Counted from the first letter of the stretch, positions 33,524 through 45,977 are shown. The stretch is DNA of 64,000 bases from Haberlea rhodopensis (GCA_907163345.1 CAJQUN010000052.1:806001-870000); one strand, 5' to 3'. Made by a program: numbers and translations. The notes: generated by a model from the letters alone, not told the origin.

Positions 33524-34302
33524 TTTGTCTCACCAATCCAACGCCCAGAAATGATTTCCGTTGGAGCGAAGTGCTGGTTCTCTTTAATTTAAAAGAAGCA
33601 TCTTTATCCCCCTTTTACAAATTCTAACTTCTCACATAGACTAGTGAGAGTCCTGGAAAGAGAGAGAGAAAGAGAGAAGGGAAGAAAAATAAAGACAATG
33701 GCGCCAAGAAAAGTTAATCTGCTGAAGAACAGAGGTATCTATTTGCGTTCTTTTTATTTGTTAGAAGTGTGTCTTTTCTGTGTGATCTTTCTTGTGTCTT
33801 GATTTATGATCAGAGAGTAGACTATTGATAGACTACAAATTCTTGATCAATCAATTTTGTTAAATTTGAAGGGTTTCTTTGTTTTCGTCTTTATTCTTTT
33901 TGTAATTTTGTGATTTTGAATTAGAGTCTTCTTTATGTAGCAATGGTAATGTGACAAATCATTTTGATAAATATGAATTCTTCTTTCAAAACTTCTGACT
34001 AGAAATTCTTCAAAGTGGCAACACGATAATGTTCATTCTTTTGAATCTTTTGCATTTCTTTTTTCAAGATTACTGTTTGATTGATCCACAATTTCATTTT
34101 TTTAATAGGACGAGGCACCAATTCCTGGGGCCGTTAAACAGAAGAACCGATGTGTACTTGACGAAATTGGGAATATAATTGTCGTACGTGGGGTCAATGT
34201 CAAGCCACTTCCTCAGGTTTCTCGACCTGTTACAAGGTATTTCGTCTATTCTTTATTCAATTACCTAAATGTAAGAAAAATTAATCATGGGTCGATCTTG
34301 AT

Positions 34303-34881
34303 TAGGAATGGCAACGGGTCGGGTATGGAACGGGTTTGGCCAATCCCAGGACCCGCCCCACTACACATAAAACCCGGACCCGCCCCGCCCAGCTTAGACC
34401 CGTGAACCCGGCGGGTTTACCCGCCCCGGTTCCAGTTTTTTTTTTTTTTTTTTTTTAAAAAAAATTAGCTAGAAATCAATTTTAAAACACAAAAGTTGAG
34501 TTTTGTGATTAAATTTTATGTTTTCTCTAGTAAATATTTATAATAAGCATTGCAAAACTATCTTTAAACTACTAAATATTTATTAATTTGCTCTGATTTC
34601 CTTCAAAATATCCAACTTCTTTAACATGAACACATGAATTTTGATATAAAATTAAATAATGACACTTTATTGTTCAATTAAAGAAGTAAAATGTATAATC
34701 AATATCATATTTTTTTTAAAAAAATTAAAAATGTATTGCGGGGCGGGTACGGGGTGGGTTCGGCCAATCCCAGGACCCGCCCCGCCCCGCATCCAAACCC
34801 GGTTGAAGCGGGTCCAGACTCGCCCCGACGGGGCGGGTTTATTGCGGGTCCGGGTTTGGATCAATCTCATTGCCATCCCTA
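34303..34881. mobile_element. hAT-type MITE, 579 bp
   Basis: Terminal inverted repeats TAGGAATGGCAA / TTGCCATCCCTA (one mismatch) and a perfect 8-bp target duplication ATCTTGAT (34295-34302, 34882-34889). Subterminal CGGGTC/GACCCG motifs are dense, as in other plant hAT MITEs. No transposase. Unit 1 carries the empty site near 30910 (gggtcgatcttgatcaac). Confidence 0.95.
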
Positions 34882-35127
34882 ATCTTGATCAACATCTTCT
34901 TGTGTTTTCAGGGGTTTTTTTACTTTGTTACGGACCAGGGCCGCACCGCGAAAAACAACAAGGTGTGTTTCTTGGAACCACATATCGCACAGTTTTGTCT
35001 AGTTTTACATGTACTAACATGTCTTATGTATATTCTCAATTACAGAACTTAGTGTCAATAAATGGAAATGCAGCCATTGTAGCTGATGGAGCTCTACCTG
35101 AGAAAAGAGCCCCTCTGGCCCGGAAAC

Positions 35128-35397
35128 CACATCAGAAGAAGAATGTTGCCAAACATAAGCCTGAGGAGATAATTGAAATTAGTCCTGATACAAAGGAAGT
35201 TCACTTAAAACAAAAATCACCTCAGAAGAAGAATGTTGCTAAACCTAAGCCTGAGGAGGTAATTGAAATTAGCCTTGATATAGAGGAAGTTCACGTAAAA
35301 CAGAAATCACCTCAGAAGAAGAACGTTGCCAAACCTAAGCCTGTGGAGATAATTGAAATTAGCCCTGATACAGAGGAAGTTCATGTAAAACAGAAGC
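35128..35397 (+). repeat. Three 90-bp coding repeats in cyclin copy 2
   Basis: Same repeat as in copy 1, here without stops, in one open frame with the units diverged at a few codons (AKHKPEE, AKPKPEE, AKPKPVE). Confidence 0.88.
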
Positions 35398-36599
35398 CGC
35401 CACATATAAATGATGAAAAACTCGATGAAAATTCGGTGGATGAGTTGCCATCAAGAAAGCAAACTCAAACTCTTACTTCAATACTCTTTGCCATAATTCA
35501 GGTCCATATCATTGCCACTTGGATTTTATAGTTTCTTTGCTTGCCTATTTTCGTAACCATTTTTCTTAACATTTTGATTAATTTTCAGGCTGTGTTTGGG
35601 CTGAAGTGGCGAACAAAAGGAGGACATAGTGGATATTGATGTTGACAGACCAAAGCCTCTGGAGATAATTGAAATTGAAACAGAGGAAGTTCACGTAAAA
35701 CAGAAGCCACCACATGTAAACGATGGAAAAACTTGGTGGAAATTCTGTGGATGAATTGTCATCAAGAAAGCAAGCTCGAACTCGTTCTTCAATACTCGTT
35801 GCCAGAATCCAGGTCCATATCATTGTCACTTGGATTTTACAGTTTCTTTTGCTTGCCTATTTTCGGAACCATTTTTCTTAACATTTTGATTGATTTTCAG
35901 GCTGTATTTGGGCTGAGCGGCGAACAAAAGGAAGACATAGTGGATATTGATGTTGCTGATGTGAACAATGAGTTGGCAGTTATTGAATATGTGGATGAAA
36001 TGTACAATTATTACAAGTCAGCCGAGAATGAAAGCGCGGCAAATGATTACATGGACTCACAGCCAAATATAAATGAGAAAATGTGATCGATTCTGATAGA
36101 TTGGCTAATCCATGTTCACTATAAGTTCAAGCTTTCTCTTGAGACTCTTTTCCTGATCATCAACATAATGGATCGGTATCTTTCGGCCACTGCTACATCA
36201 AGAAGTGAACTTCAGTTGATGGGAATTAGTGCGATATTCATAGCCTCGAAGAAATTTGGGCCCCCGGCGTGTATAGAAATTTCACATTTTTACTCGTTTA
36301 AACAATCTAAAATCTATTGTTAACCTTGTTTATTTATTTCAGGTTAATAAACTAGTTGGAATCTCAGCAAACACATACTCAAACCATCAAGTCTTAGTGA
36401 TGGAAAAACGGATACTCGAGAAATTGGAATGGAATTTGACTGTCCGGACACCATATGTGTTTCTTGTTCGTTTCATAAAAGCATCAATGACTGATTCTGA
36501 CGTAAGTGGACTTGTCTCTTAATTTGATTTATATTTTATATATGTATGTTTCTTTTTCAAGTCTAATTCACACATCCCAATGCCAGTCATTGTCCATAT

Positions 36600-36969
36600 A
36601 TGTAAAATAGTATATTTTATATTTTTCATGAAATTTACATAGTAAGGGTAGTTTTGGATTGCTCATTCAAAGCATTTCTATATTATTTTTGCTTAAAGTT
36701 GGAAAAAATTATTTTTAAGCAAAACATTATTTGTTATTAAAATAAAAAAAATCAGCTTAATGAAATTCAATTTATTGCTATCATATAAGTTAAAGCAGTC
36801 AAAACATCTCATTACTTACTACTTTTACAAAACTATAATTTTCCTTTCCTGAAAAAAAAAACACAGAGAAACTTCAATATGAGTACGGTGGGCTTGCTTG
36901 ATAGCCCATATCACGGTTCCATCGGTCCGTATAACGTAGACCCAATGCATATTACGGATGAGGTAAATA
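36600..36969. other. No gene seen
   Basis: AT-rich sequence between the cyclin duplication and the first of two MITEs. Confidence 0.5.
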
Positions 36970-37471
36970 TAAAGCTGTCAATTCGGGTTTGGTTCGTCGA
37001 GTTGACCCAATCCACCTTACAAAAATGATGGGTTGGGTTAACAGTTTCTCCACCCATTTAAAAATGGGTCAAAATAGCTTAACTCATCTGGGTTATGGGT
37101 TGAGATGAGTTGAGTTTGGTTAGACCCGTGGGCTAAGCTTATAAGTTAGACCTAGTTTTCGAGGTCATTCTATAATAGTAAGCCCCTCTCATTCTTTAGT
37201 CGTCTGCTTAATTCATGTCAATTAGATTGATTGTTAAATATTTTGGACAAATATTATAAATAGTATATGAGTTATTAATAATTTAAATTCTTTAAAACCT
37301 AATAAAATTATATTTTTTTACCCGTGGATTGACCCGTCTTATCAACAATCCACATTGGGTTGGACTGGTTTGAGATTTTTCCAACCTATTTGAAGGTGGA
37401 CCTTAATGAGCTGGTCGTTTGAATTACGGGTTTAATCGATTGGATCGATTTGTCCCAAATCGACCGCTCTA
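36970..37471. mobile_element. hAT-type MITE, 502 bp (older)
   Basis: Imperfect terminal inverted repeats TAAAGCTGTCAATTCGGG / its degenerate complement ending GACCGCTCTA. Flanks GGTAAATA (36962-36969) and GCTAAATA (37472-37479) match at 7 of 8 bases as a target duplication. GACCC/GGGT-rich interior. No coding capacity. Confidence 0.8.
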
Positions 37472-37483
37472 GCTAAATATAGC

Positions 37484-37884
37484 TAAGGGTGGGAATCAGG
37501 ACGGGTTTCGGGGAATCGGGATATTCGGGTAATCGGGTATCGGGATTACTAAAGGCATACCCGAACCCGAATATGTCGGGTACCCGAAATTCGGGTTTCG
37601 GGTACCCGAACCTTGAATTTTTATTTTTTTTAATTTTTTTAAAGAAGCGCTCTTTAGATTTAAACCTAAATATTTTTTTTTTTTAAAGGAAATCGGGTTC
37701 GGGTACCCGAACCCGATCAATTTTTCTCTCAAACCCCGTCCCGAACCCGTCCCGAACCCGCCACTACCCGATCGGGTAATACCCGATTATCCCGAAAAAC
37801 CCGATTATCCCGAAAAACCCGATCGGAAAATACCCGATCGGGTCGGATCGGGACCCGAATTCCCGAACCCGTTTCCCACCCCTA
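37484..37884. mobile_element. hAT-type MITE, 401 bp
   Basis: Terminal inverted repeats TAAGGGTGGGAA / TTCCCACCCCTA with one mismatch, and a perfect 8-bp duplication AATATAGC (37476-37483, 37885-37892). The interior is dense in CGGGTA/TACCCG. It inserted only 4 bp beyond the target duplication of the preceding MITE and about 90 bp before the PRPL11 start codon, so it lies in that promoter or 5' UTR. Confidence 0.93.
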
Positions 37885-37973
37885 AATATAGCAACACCTA
37901 CTGTGTTTCTGTGTGTGTTATCCACTCGTAGGTATCTGTGTGTATATTGCTTGGTAGCATTTCTTAACAAAGT

Positions 37974-40900
37974 ATGGCTACTTCATCCTTTTCAGCTTAC
38001 AGTGGTTCCATTTCCATTTCTTCTCCAAATGTGAAGACGAAACAAAGGGAGAATGAGGCTGCCCTTCAATCTTCTCTATTTTTCAATTCACCTCTCAAAA
38101 CTTCCGCCGCTGCACAGTTCCTAAACTACCAACTCACGCTGTCCGTCTCTTCAGCTCCACGCCCTCTCACCATCATTTCCATGGCTCCCCCTAAACCTGG
38201 TGGTAAACCCAGAAAAGGTATCCCCTGTTGCTTCAATATAAAATTAAGAAATCATCAGTACATATTTAATTCGAGGGGATTTTTTTTTTTTGTTATTTTT
38301 TTTTTTTTTGAAAATTTGGTAGTGGTTGGGGTGGTAAAGTTGGCCCTTGAGGCGGGAAAGGCGACCCCAGCTCCGCCGGTGGGGCCAGCTTTGGGTGCAA
38401 AGGGTGTTAACATAGCAGCTTTCTGTAAGGATTACAATGCTCGTACTGCTGATAAAGCCGGTTACGTCATTCCCGTCGAAATTACTGTTTACGATGTGAG
38501 TACTTCACCCTTTCAAACGCCATTCTTTTTACGCTTTCTCGTTTAGAGAAAAGGCCAAGTTGGTATAGTGTACTCGTTGGTTTTATTCATGTCAAATCGT
38601 TAGAATAATAATAAGAGAATGAAGACAGGACGATATTAGAAGTAGCACTTGTGAGTTTTATGTTCAATTATTATTCGAAGAGGGGGAAGATACAAAGATA
38701 GTTCATCCAGCATTTCCAAATTCCAGACGGTATGCTAAGGTCACTGAACTGATTCATTTGCTAAATTATGAGAATAGTGAGAAGAAAGTAAATAGAAACT
38801 AAAGATTACGCTAGTCAAACACAGCTCTCAGGTCACTGATTTGATTTCACTTTAAATCGTTATGTTATAAGAAGAATATATTGAACATGAACAGAGATTA
38901 ATCAAGCAATTAAAAATTTCATGTAAAATTAGAGAATGGAGAGATGCAGATACACCAAGCAGTGACGTGTTTCTGGTGGTGTGTGATGGTTTGATTCATG
39001 TTAAGTTGCTAGAATATTAAGCAGATGGACGAGAGACATATTACGATTTACGCCAACCAATTATGAGTTTTAGTCCATGAATAAAGGGTAAAAACTATAA
39101 ATAGATGGCCAATTTTATATAGGTATAGTTACACAGGTAGGAGTGTCAACATAATGGGGGAAATCGTTCCATATATTGCAATGAAAAATACATAGGCGAT
39201 GACATAATTATATCAATAGCAACTTTGATTCTGAACAATTTGTCACAGGATAGGAGCTTTACCTTTATCTTGAAGACTCCCCCTGCTTCAGTTTTGTTGC
39301 TCAAAGCTGCAGGTATGTTATCCCCTTCTCTTTTTTTATGGTGTTTGCATTTATGTTTTGAGTTCTTCCTTCACGCATCAATAAGTTTTATTCCATTTTA
39401 ACCCCAAAATCGGGCATTTTCCTACATTAACTTATAGTATATTTAAGTCTAAGGCTCTTGGGGGCGAGTGAGGAAAAGATATGTTATTGGTTTCGATCAC
39501 CTTTTCCTTTTCAATAGATTATTTGCAGCTTTAAAAGCCCGTACAATCTAGGTAACTATTATGAAAAGTGAAGATAATATAACAAATATATTTAAAATAT
39601 ATTGTATTGATGGTTTTTCTTTAGAATCAAACAGAGGAAATTGTCATTCTTGACATTCTCTTAGTCATAATTAGAGAAATGAGGCGTAATGGTTTTGACT
39701 TGGTACATGTTCTTCATATGAAGGCACTTGGCGGAGCATATCTTAAAGTTTTGTTTGGTGATGTGGTAAACTTAGTATTTGCATCCTTCTGTTTCTTTTG
39801 TTTTGCCCCTTTAATGGAAGAATCAGTGTCATTAGTCTTCCATATATACTTTGCAAACTGTGACAAATTGTCTCGGTGTTATACTGAAAGATCAGAAACC
39901 ATGGGAATGAATGGTTTTAAGTTATGGATATTATACAAAGATATAACTTTTTGCATGACTTTTACAACCTTACCTTTTTATGCTTGTAAATAGTTCTAAA
40001 AACTTTTGAAATCTGAGCTATTAGATACATAGCAAACAAGTAGAAATCATCAACTTCTGATTACCGCTGCTATACTTGTATAAACTCTGTTAATGAATAG
40101 GAAGCAATCCGAGGTAACCAATTAAAGATGTACTTCGTATTTGTGACTTGAATAGGAAATAAGAAAGTCCTTATCTGAGCTGCTCTTTTCTTAAGTCTCA
40201 ACTCCCCCACCTGGCTGTTGTTTTGCAATTGTGAAACTATGTTTGATTGAGGGGCATAAACAGACTCGAATGTAGGGGGTACTTTGTAGAGTTTGATTCC
40301 ACATCTAAGATAAGGATCCACTTGTTCACTTCGCTACTTCGAGTAGGACTTAGAATAGAGCTGAAGCTGTTTGCTTGCTTGATAATGTAGCTTATTAGCA
40401 TACATGATTTGCCATCTTTCCTTTTCTTTTTGAATAATTTCAGTCACTGTTACAGAAATTTCCATCTTTTTTGTCCCTGTTGGGATGATCAAATAGATGT
40501 ATGCATATTTCCACAATGAGCTAACTGGTTGGCTTATAGGGCATCATTTACTTGTGTGCTATCGCAACAAACTAGACTATGACTTACCCATCTAATTTGA
40601 TTTTTGGTCTACGTCTGCATGAAGAAAGGCGACTTCTTTATTCTATCACGGCAGGCAACTTGGGCACAAATTAATATGTTTTGTGGTCGACTGTTTCTAA
40701 GTTCTTTGTTCTTCTTCAATGCATGACATGAATCTGACTTACTAAACACGGGAAAAGAGAGGATTTGTTAAAAATAGGATTGTCAGATTAAAACATGCGT
40801 GATACTTTGTTCAGTAGATTAATGATTTTTGAAATGGGGTTGAGATTCCCAACCGTGTCATCATTATTTGAAGATAAAAATTTATCTGCCACCTGTTTTT

Positions 40901-41236
40901 GTACAAGTTTATTTAGAATCCTATCATATGCATCTTGCATGATCTTACGTCTCATTTGATCCATTTCCTACCTGTATATTCATGTTCGTATCATCATACA
41001 TATCAGTGAATATATTCATATATATAGGTGTGGAGAAAGGTTCCAAGGATCCGAAGCAGGCGAAAGTCGGGAAAATCACAATCGAGCAGCTGCGAACAAT
41101 TGCACAAGAAAAGTTGCCGGACCTGAATTGTACGACTATCGAGTCGGCAATGAGAATTATAGCAGGCACTGCAGCCAATATGGGAATTGACATTGACCCT
41201 CCAATTCTTGAACCAAAAGTAAAGCAACTTGTGTAG
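37974..41236 (+). CDS. PRPL11: Plastid 50S ribosomal protein L11, nuclear-encoded
   Basis: Component of the large subunit of the chloroplast ribosome at the GTPase-associated centre, imported from the cytosol. Four exons with phase-consistent GT-AG introns: 37974-38217, 38323-38495, 39249-39312, 41028-41236; 229 codons plus stop. Residues 1 to about 75 form a Ser-rich transit peptide; the mature part follows with VVGVVKLALEAGKATPAP, VGPALGAKGVNIAAFCKDYN, SFTFILKTPPASVLLLKAAG, KGSKDPKQAKVGKITIEQLR and IESAMRIIAGTAANMGIDI, covering both L11 domains. Length is normal for plastid L11. The start is the first ATG before a transit peptide. The last intron is 1.7 kb with no gene inside. No defects seen. 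Confidence 0.96.
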
Positions 41237-41990
41237 GTCTGAGTTATTTGATTTTTTGTATCAATCTTTCTTAATTTTATTTTGCAAGCGAGTCAGTCTC
41301 TCTGTTGTGTAGACCGTGTTCATTATTTGTTCATCATGGCTCCAAAATTTTGCTTTTGGTTGGGGGAGTGTCAGGTTCATGCTCCAAAGTCCAATCCCAA
41401 CAAGTGTACAGCAAGTGTAAGCTACACTTACTAAACATAGTCGGTATTTGGAGTATATTAAAGCACGCTTGATGTGCGTATAATATATTGTATTTCTTTT
41501 TAAATAAAAGTTTTTGTTGTAAAATTATTTATGAACTATTTGTAAGCGCGACCTGGCCTGATTTCTTCTATGGTTTATGTAACCAATCTCAATCTCTTGA
41601 GATTAAAAGACTTGGTAGTTGTAAAATCAATGCATTCGACCATAACAAATTTTGTTTTTAAATCAATTGATTAAGTAGTATCAATTTATTATTTTTTCAC
41701 AGTATTGATTTGTGCTATTGTTTTATTATAAAGCAATAGAAATTAATAGAAAACTATGTTTTCCTGTGGAAAATACATAAAGAACTAAGAATAAATAAAC
41801 AAACTTCCGGTTGATACCTGAACAAGACGTTGAACATAACCTTTGCGGTTGGACAAATTGAAATCATTTAAAATCCCTTACATTTCTCAGTGCTGCATCA
41901 GTTAGGAAGTGTTAGATCATAAAACGAAATGGTCTGGGCTATCCTCCATGGGTAGATGGCACTACCTCATGGAGTAGTAAGAATGAACCT
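41237..41990. other. No gene seen (3' flank of PRPL11)
   Basis: Downstream non-coding sequence, AT-rich, no repeat family recognised. Confidence 0.5.
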
Positions 41991-42195
41991 CATAAGCCAC
42001 CATGGGCATATCCGAGTTGGTAAGGCCTGTGGTGATGTGGGGGTAAAACTCCGGCACCAAGTTCGAAATATTATGAGGGTTTGCTCTGAGAGTCGTGTCC
42101 TATTGATTGTCTCCCATGGGTATCTGTGAGTTTGAGCGACGATTATTGGGCCTATGAGTTATGCAGCACGGCATTACTTCTTTTAAAGATAAAAA
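41990..42195 (+). mobile_element. tRNA-derived SINE-like sequence
   Basis: A-box-like catatccgagttggtaag (42007-42024) and B-box-like ccaagttcgaaat (42057-42069), then a tail of about 120 bp and an A-rich end. This is the layout of a plant tRNA-derived SINE; flanking duplication not resolved. Confidence 0.5.
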
Positions 42196-42199
42196 TAAA

Positions 42200-42330
42200 A
42201 ATTTGGCGATCAATCGTCTGAACAGTCATTTTCTGACAGGATTCACTCTTTTTTAGTAAGAGATCACGAAAAAATTGGTGATCGATCGCTGAACGGTCAT
42301 TTTTTTTACCGATTCATTCTTTTTTTGTAA
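42200..42330. repeat. Short tandem duplication
   Basis: aaatttggcgatcaatcg...acagtcatttt and its diverged copy aaattggtgatcgatcg...acggtcatttt, each followed by a gattcattctttttt run; units about 65-70 bp. Confidence 0.7.
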
Positions 42331-44350
42331 TTATATCGCATCCTCACATTGATTCTGCTGGATATCAGCAACCCAACCGCATTGGTTACATCGAAGTTTT
42401 TGGCAAGCCTGAGGTAGAGGAAGATAACGTTAATTATTCTTAAGATTGATTTGCTTTGATAATTTTTCGTGCATTATTTGTTGTAATGTATTAATATAAG
42501 GGCTCATTATTAGGGAATTTCATAGTTCTGAGGCGTGATTATACACTTTTTTTAGTGTAATCATGTCTTGATTAATCAAAAACAATTTACGATACAACAA
42601 AGTCTCATTCAAGAACACTCTATCAAATATTGTGAATAATAATACTATCGTCAATCCAAACAATCTCACTATATAAAGATTTTGAATAGCCACCGCGTCT
42701 TTTCATGAAAGAACATATATTTCATTAAATAACACGTCTTTTCATGAAAGAATGTGTCTTTTGATATTTTTAAGTCACTTTGAAAGATTATGTTTTTAAC
42801 ATAAAAATACATCATTTCAATAGATACATTGTTTCATTTTGAAGAGGCATATCCCTTGATATGAAAAGATACGACTCTTTATAATGAAGAGACACCATTT
42901 GAAAATAACTTTCAAAATGTTAAATACAACTATTCAATTTTTAAATAATGAGATTTTAATTTCCTTATAATTAGCAAAATATCCAACATTCCCCCTACTA
43001 GTTTGTCAACATTAGAAAATATTCACAAAATATATTACTATCTTGCTATGCATATTTGTGTTATCAGAACGACCATTTAACCCATCAAGTATTGCAAGGG
43101 AAATGTGATCCTATCTGTTAAATGTACCTCGAAATAATAGTTTCCTTTTTTAAAAAAATTACGGCCGTATTCACGATAGAATATCTGTATTACGAAATCT
43201 TCATTTAGTTTAAATAATAACAGATGAACTCTTAATGAATATCTGTGTTATGAATTTACCTTCCTCACGATCACTTCCTGCTATTTTGGAAAGTTACAAT
43301 ATATCTCAAATATATAGTGAGATGTATCTGTAAAGGTATTGTTCTTAAGATTAGCATCAAATTTTCTCAATTTTTTTAGAGTAAATAATTGTACTTTTTT
43401 TTTTTTGATTGTACAAGTTTGTACTATCAATTTTTAGGTTTAAATAACAAACACAATGTCATTTGATTGTGACACTAACTTTTAAAATGATTATTCTTGT
43501 ATTTGTATTGACGGAATGCTCTCCTCCATGTGTTTATGTTTTGAGAAGGGGACGGTGGGCGATAGGTTTTGTCCCACAAGCACATTGCATTATTTTTAGC
43601 CGTATAATTTCTCTCGGACATTAAGGTTCGAATGATTAAGATTAGTAGTCTTACTATTAATTTTTATAGATGTTTAGTTTGTTTTTAGAAAGATATTATC
43701 ACATCATATTTATTACACTTCGTAGCAAAATGACATATATATATGTCATTACCTACATTTTTTACTATTTAAAAGATTTGATCCCGCAAAAAATTTCAAC
43801 TTAGTTCCTATAATTTAATCCCAAAAATTTCAAATTTTAACTCCATTATTCAAATTTTTGAAGGCATTTTAGTCATTATATCAAACAATAAAATTAATTG
43901 ATCATCTTATCCTCAAACCAGACACGATATAACTTATCACATTATATTAATTTATCATCAAAATCATTATTTTAATCATTATATTCTCAATCAAAACGGT
44001 ACCTAAAAATATAAGAAAAATTAAAAATTAGTGCAGTAGCACCAAATTTTTAACTAATCAGAAGATCAAAAAGTGAGTGTGAATTCATGCGCTGTTGCTC
44101 GGCTTTTTCTGTAATGGCAATCAAATAAATATCCTTTCAGATTCATTAATTTCTAAACTTTTGGGAGATTTTTAAGCCTTAATTAAGTACCCAAATGCTC
44201 GGAATCATTGTAATTGAATTGTAGGACATTACAAAATGGTGAATTTGAGAGGACCAATTTGGTCTAACATCAGAGGTTAAAAAGATAATGAACCCAAGGT
44301 TACCACACAACCGCAAGAAAATACTTATATGGACCGGACGTTTGTAACGA
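42331..44350. other. No gene seen
   Basis: AT-rich intergenic sequence. Small features only: a direct repeat (aacacgtcttttcatgaaagaa) near 42690 and 42730, and the palindrome atgacatatatatatgtcat at 43730-43749. Confidence 0.5.
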
Positions 44351-45650
44351 TCAAGATATATAAATATTACCCATATATAATAAGCAGCGTAATGGTTACT
44401 GTTCCCATGAACAGTAACCATTACGTCACTTTTTAATTTTTTTATTTCCTTTTCTTTTATTTTTTCTTTTATTTTTTATAAAATATTCGGTATGATGAAT
44501 TTTTGGTAGATTACATATCGTCGATTTTGCTTGTTTATGTACATTTTGATTTTTTTCTTACCTACGACCCATTGCTAATATGTGGTATTACCTATTTACC
44601 TTTCTTCTGATGTTTGGCATCAAATATTCCCTTAATATATAAGGAGATTATATCAAAACCCTTGACCCAACAGTGCATCCATCTTATCTCAATTTTTAAA
44701 ATTTAAAATGTTATCTTTTTTTTTTTAAGAAAAAAACATGTTGATTTTGTCAAGTATGAATTAAAAAAAACAGATAGTTCAAAATAGATTTTTCTCGTGG
44801 CAAACTTTAATAAAAAAATTTATATGAACTTAGTTTAAAAAAAAAGAGTTAAAAATAAGTTTTCGTTGTGGCAAACTTTAATAATATTTTTTATAAAATA
44901 TTCGGCATTATGAAATTTTGGTAGATTATAGGTCGTCAGGTTTTGCTTGTTTGTATACATTTTGAGTTTTGGCTTACCTCGACCCGTTGCTAATATGTGA
45001 TGTTCTCGATTACCTTTGTTATGATGTTTGACATCAAATTTTCCCTTCATGTATAAGGAGATTATATCAAAAAAATTAGAAAAATTAAATTATGATAATT
45101 ATATATTACTTGTTTGATAATAATTTGGGACGTCACATTTACATTCATTATTTGTCAGAAAGTATATAAATAATTATAAAAGTAAGATGATTCATTAATC
45201 TTGAGGCCATAGCAAGTAATAAGAGCAATATCCTAAAATAACAATGCAACTACAACAATAAATATAAACTATAATTCTAGCCATCGTCATTTTGAAAACT
45301 CTTGCGAACAACTTTTGATTGGTTTTTTTGAGCTCGTTGAGATTTACTTTTATTGTGATTGATGTAATCTACTACTGCACTTTCGTAGATGACTTTTGTT
45401 TAGAGAGTCTATTGGGCCCTACAAGGATATCATATGCCAACTATTGCTATGGTGTACTGAAGGGGAAGACTTCTGTTTACTCCAACCTATTTGATTTTAT
45501 ATACATACGATTATGTATGTTCAATGCGTATGAACCATCTTTTTATTCTCTAGAACTGTCTGTTGAACTTGTGTCGGGCGCTTTGTTGGATATATATACT
45601 AGGTTATAAGCTCACTGGCACCGCGCCTTGCGCGGTGCCAAATTAACTAG
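44351..45650 (+). mobile_element. Non-autonomous Helitron-like element
   Basis: It begins TC after an A (acga|TCAAGATATATAAATATT) and ends CTAG before a T. Seven bases upstream of CTAG is a hairpin with a perfect 10-bp stem and CTT loop (GGCACCGCGC ... GCGCGGTGCC, 45617-45639). A + T host dinucleotide, TC start and 3' hairpin plus CTRR are Helitron hallmarks. Near the 5' end is a 15-bp inverted repeat, TAATGGTTACTGTTC-CCAT-GAACAGTAACCATTA (44391-44424). Two diverged direct copies of about 180 bp lie at 44478 and 44888. No Rep/helicase. The 5' end is less certain. Confidence 0.6.
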
Positions 45651-45689
45651 TGTATGTATATGTTTGTATGTGTTTTGATGTTTGTAAAA

Positions 45690-45865
45690 CTTTTGATCAC
45701 GAGTTTTATTCTCACTACTAACACTTTCTCGATCGAGCCTAATATGGTTTACCTGGCTGGCGTAGTTTGCAAGCTACGTCAGTCCAAAAATTTACCTAGT
45801 ATGCAGTTGGGTACCCCAAAATATAGCGGCTGAGAGTTCCCGTCATTAAAAAAAATGAAGAAAGT
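45690..45865 (+). mobile_element. SINE fragment (lacking tRNA head)
   Basis: Shares ctaacactttctcgNtcNgagcct and following sequence with the SINE at 45978-46200, ending in an A-rich run after cgtcattaaaa, but lacks the A and B boxes. Confidence 0.55.
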
Positions 45866-45977
45866 GCTTTTTTTCTCATTGAGGGTAGCTTTCTAATTTG
45901 GGTAATTTCAAGAGAGATGCGTCTATAAAATTGTACCTGCAATTGATCCAATCAAGAAAATAACGGACCTGTCCCTA

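Larger units (their letters stand above)
33698..36500 (+). pseudogene. B-type cyclin pseudogene, copy 2 (truncated)
   Basis: Start codon intact (MAPRKVNLLKNRG, donor gtatct). The next exon from 34109 has one extra A (gacgaggc against gcgaggc in copy 1), which shifts the frame. The exon from 35046 reads through three 90-bp repeats to 35501. The cyclin-box exon from 35901 carries AVIEYVDEMYNYYKSAENES but stops at 36084 (CGA to TGA in MRAIL). A 6-bp loss removes part of SKYEE. LTVRTPYVFLVRFIKA is intact before the donor near 36500. As in copy 1 the C-terminal half is missing. A hAT MITE sits in an intron. Neither copy can give full-length cyclin. Confidence 0.85.
32553..36511 (+). repeat. Tandem duplication unit 2 (cyclin region)
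   Basis: Second direct copy of the cyclin unit, longer than unit 1 because it carries the block at 32712-33280 and the MITE at 34303-34881. It ends at the same intron position (gtaagtggacttgtctcttaa) as unit 1. Confidence 0.88.

Noticed and set aside
34659..35531. A single 290-codon frame spanning the MITE and the cyclin repeat exon
   Set aside because: It reads through the hAT MITE and an intron; only the part from 35046 is cyclin exon.
37489..37732. Open frames with GFG/GYP-type repeats on both strands
   Set aside because: They lie entirely inside a MITE and arise from CGGGTA repeats.
45319..45609. 96-codon frame inside the Helitron-like element
   Set aside because: No domain, low-complexity hydrophobic text, no homologous frame in the internal repeat; more likely chance.
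45617..45639. Perfect GC-rich hairpin as a transcription terminator
   Set aside because: Not followed by a T-run, eukaryotic context, and positioned exactly as a Helitron 3' hairpin.
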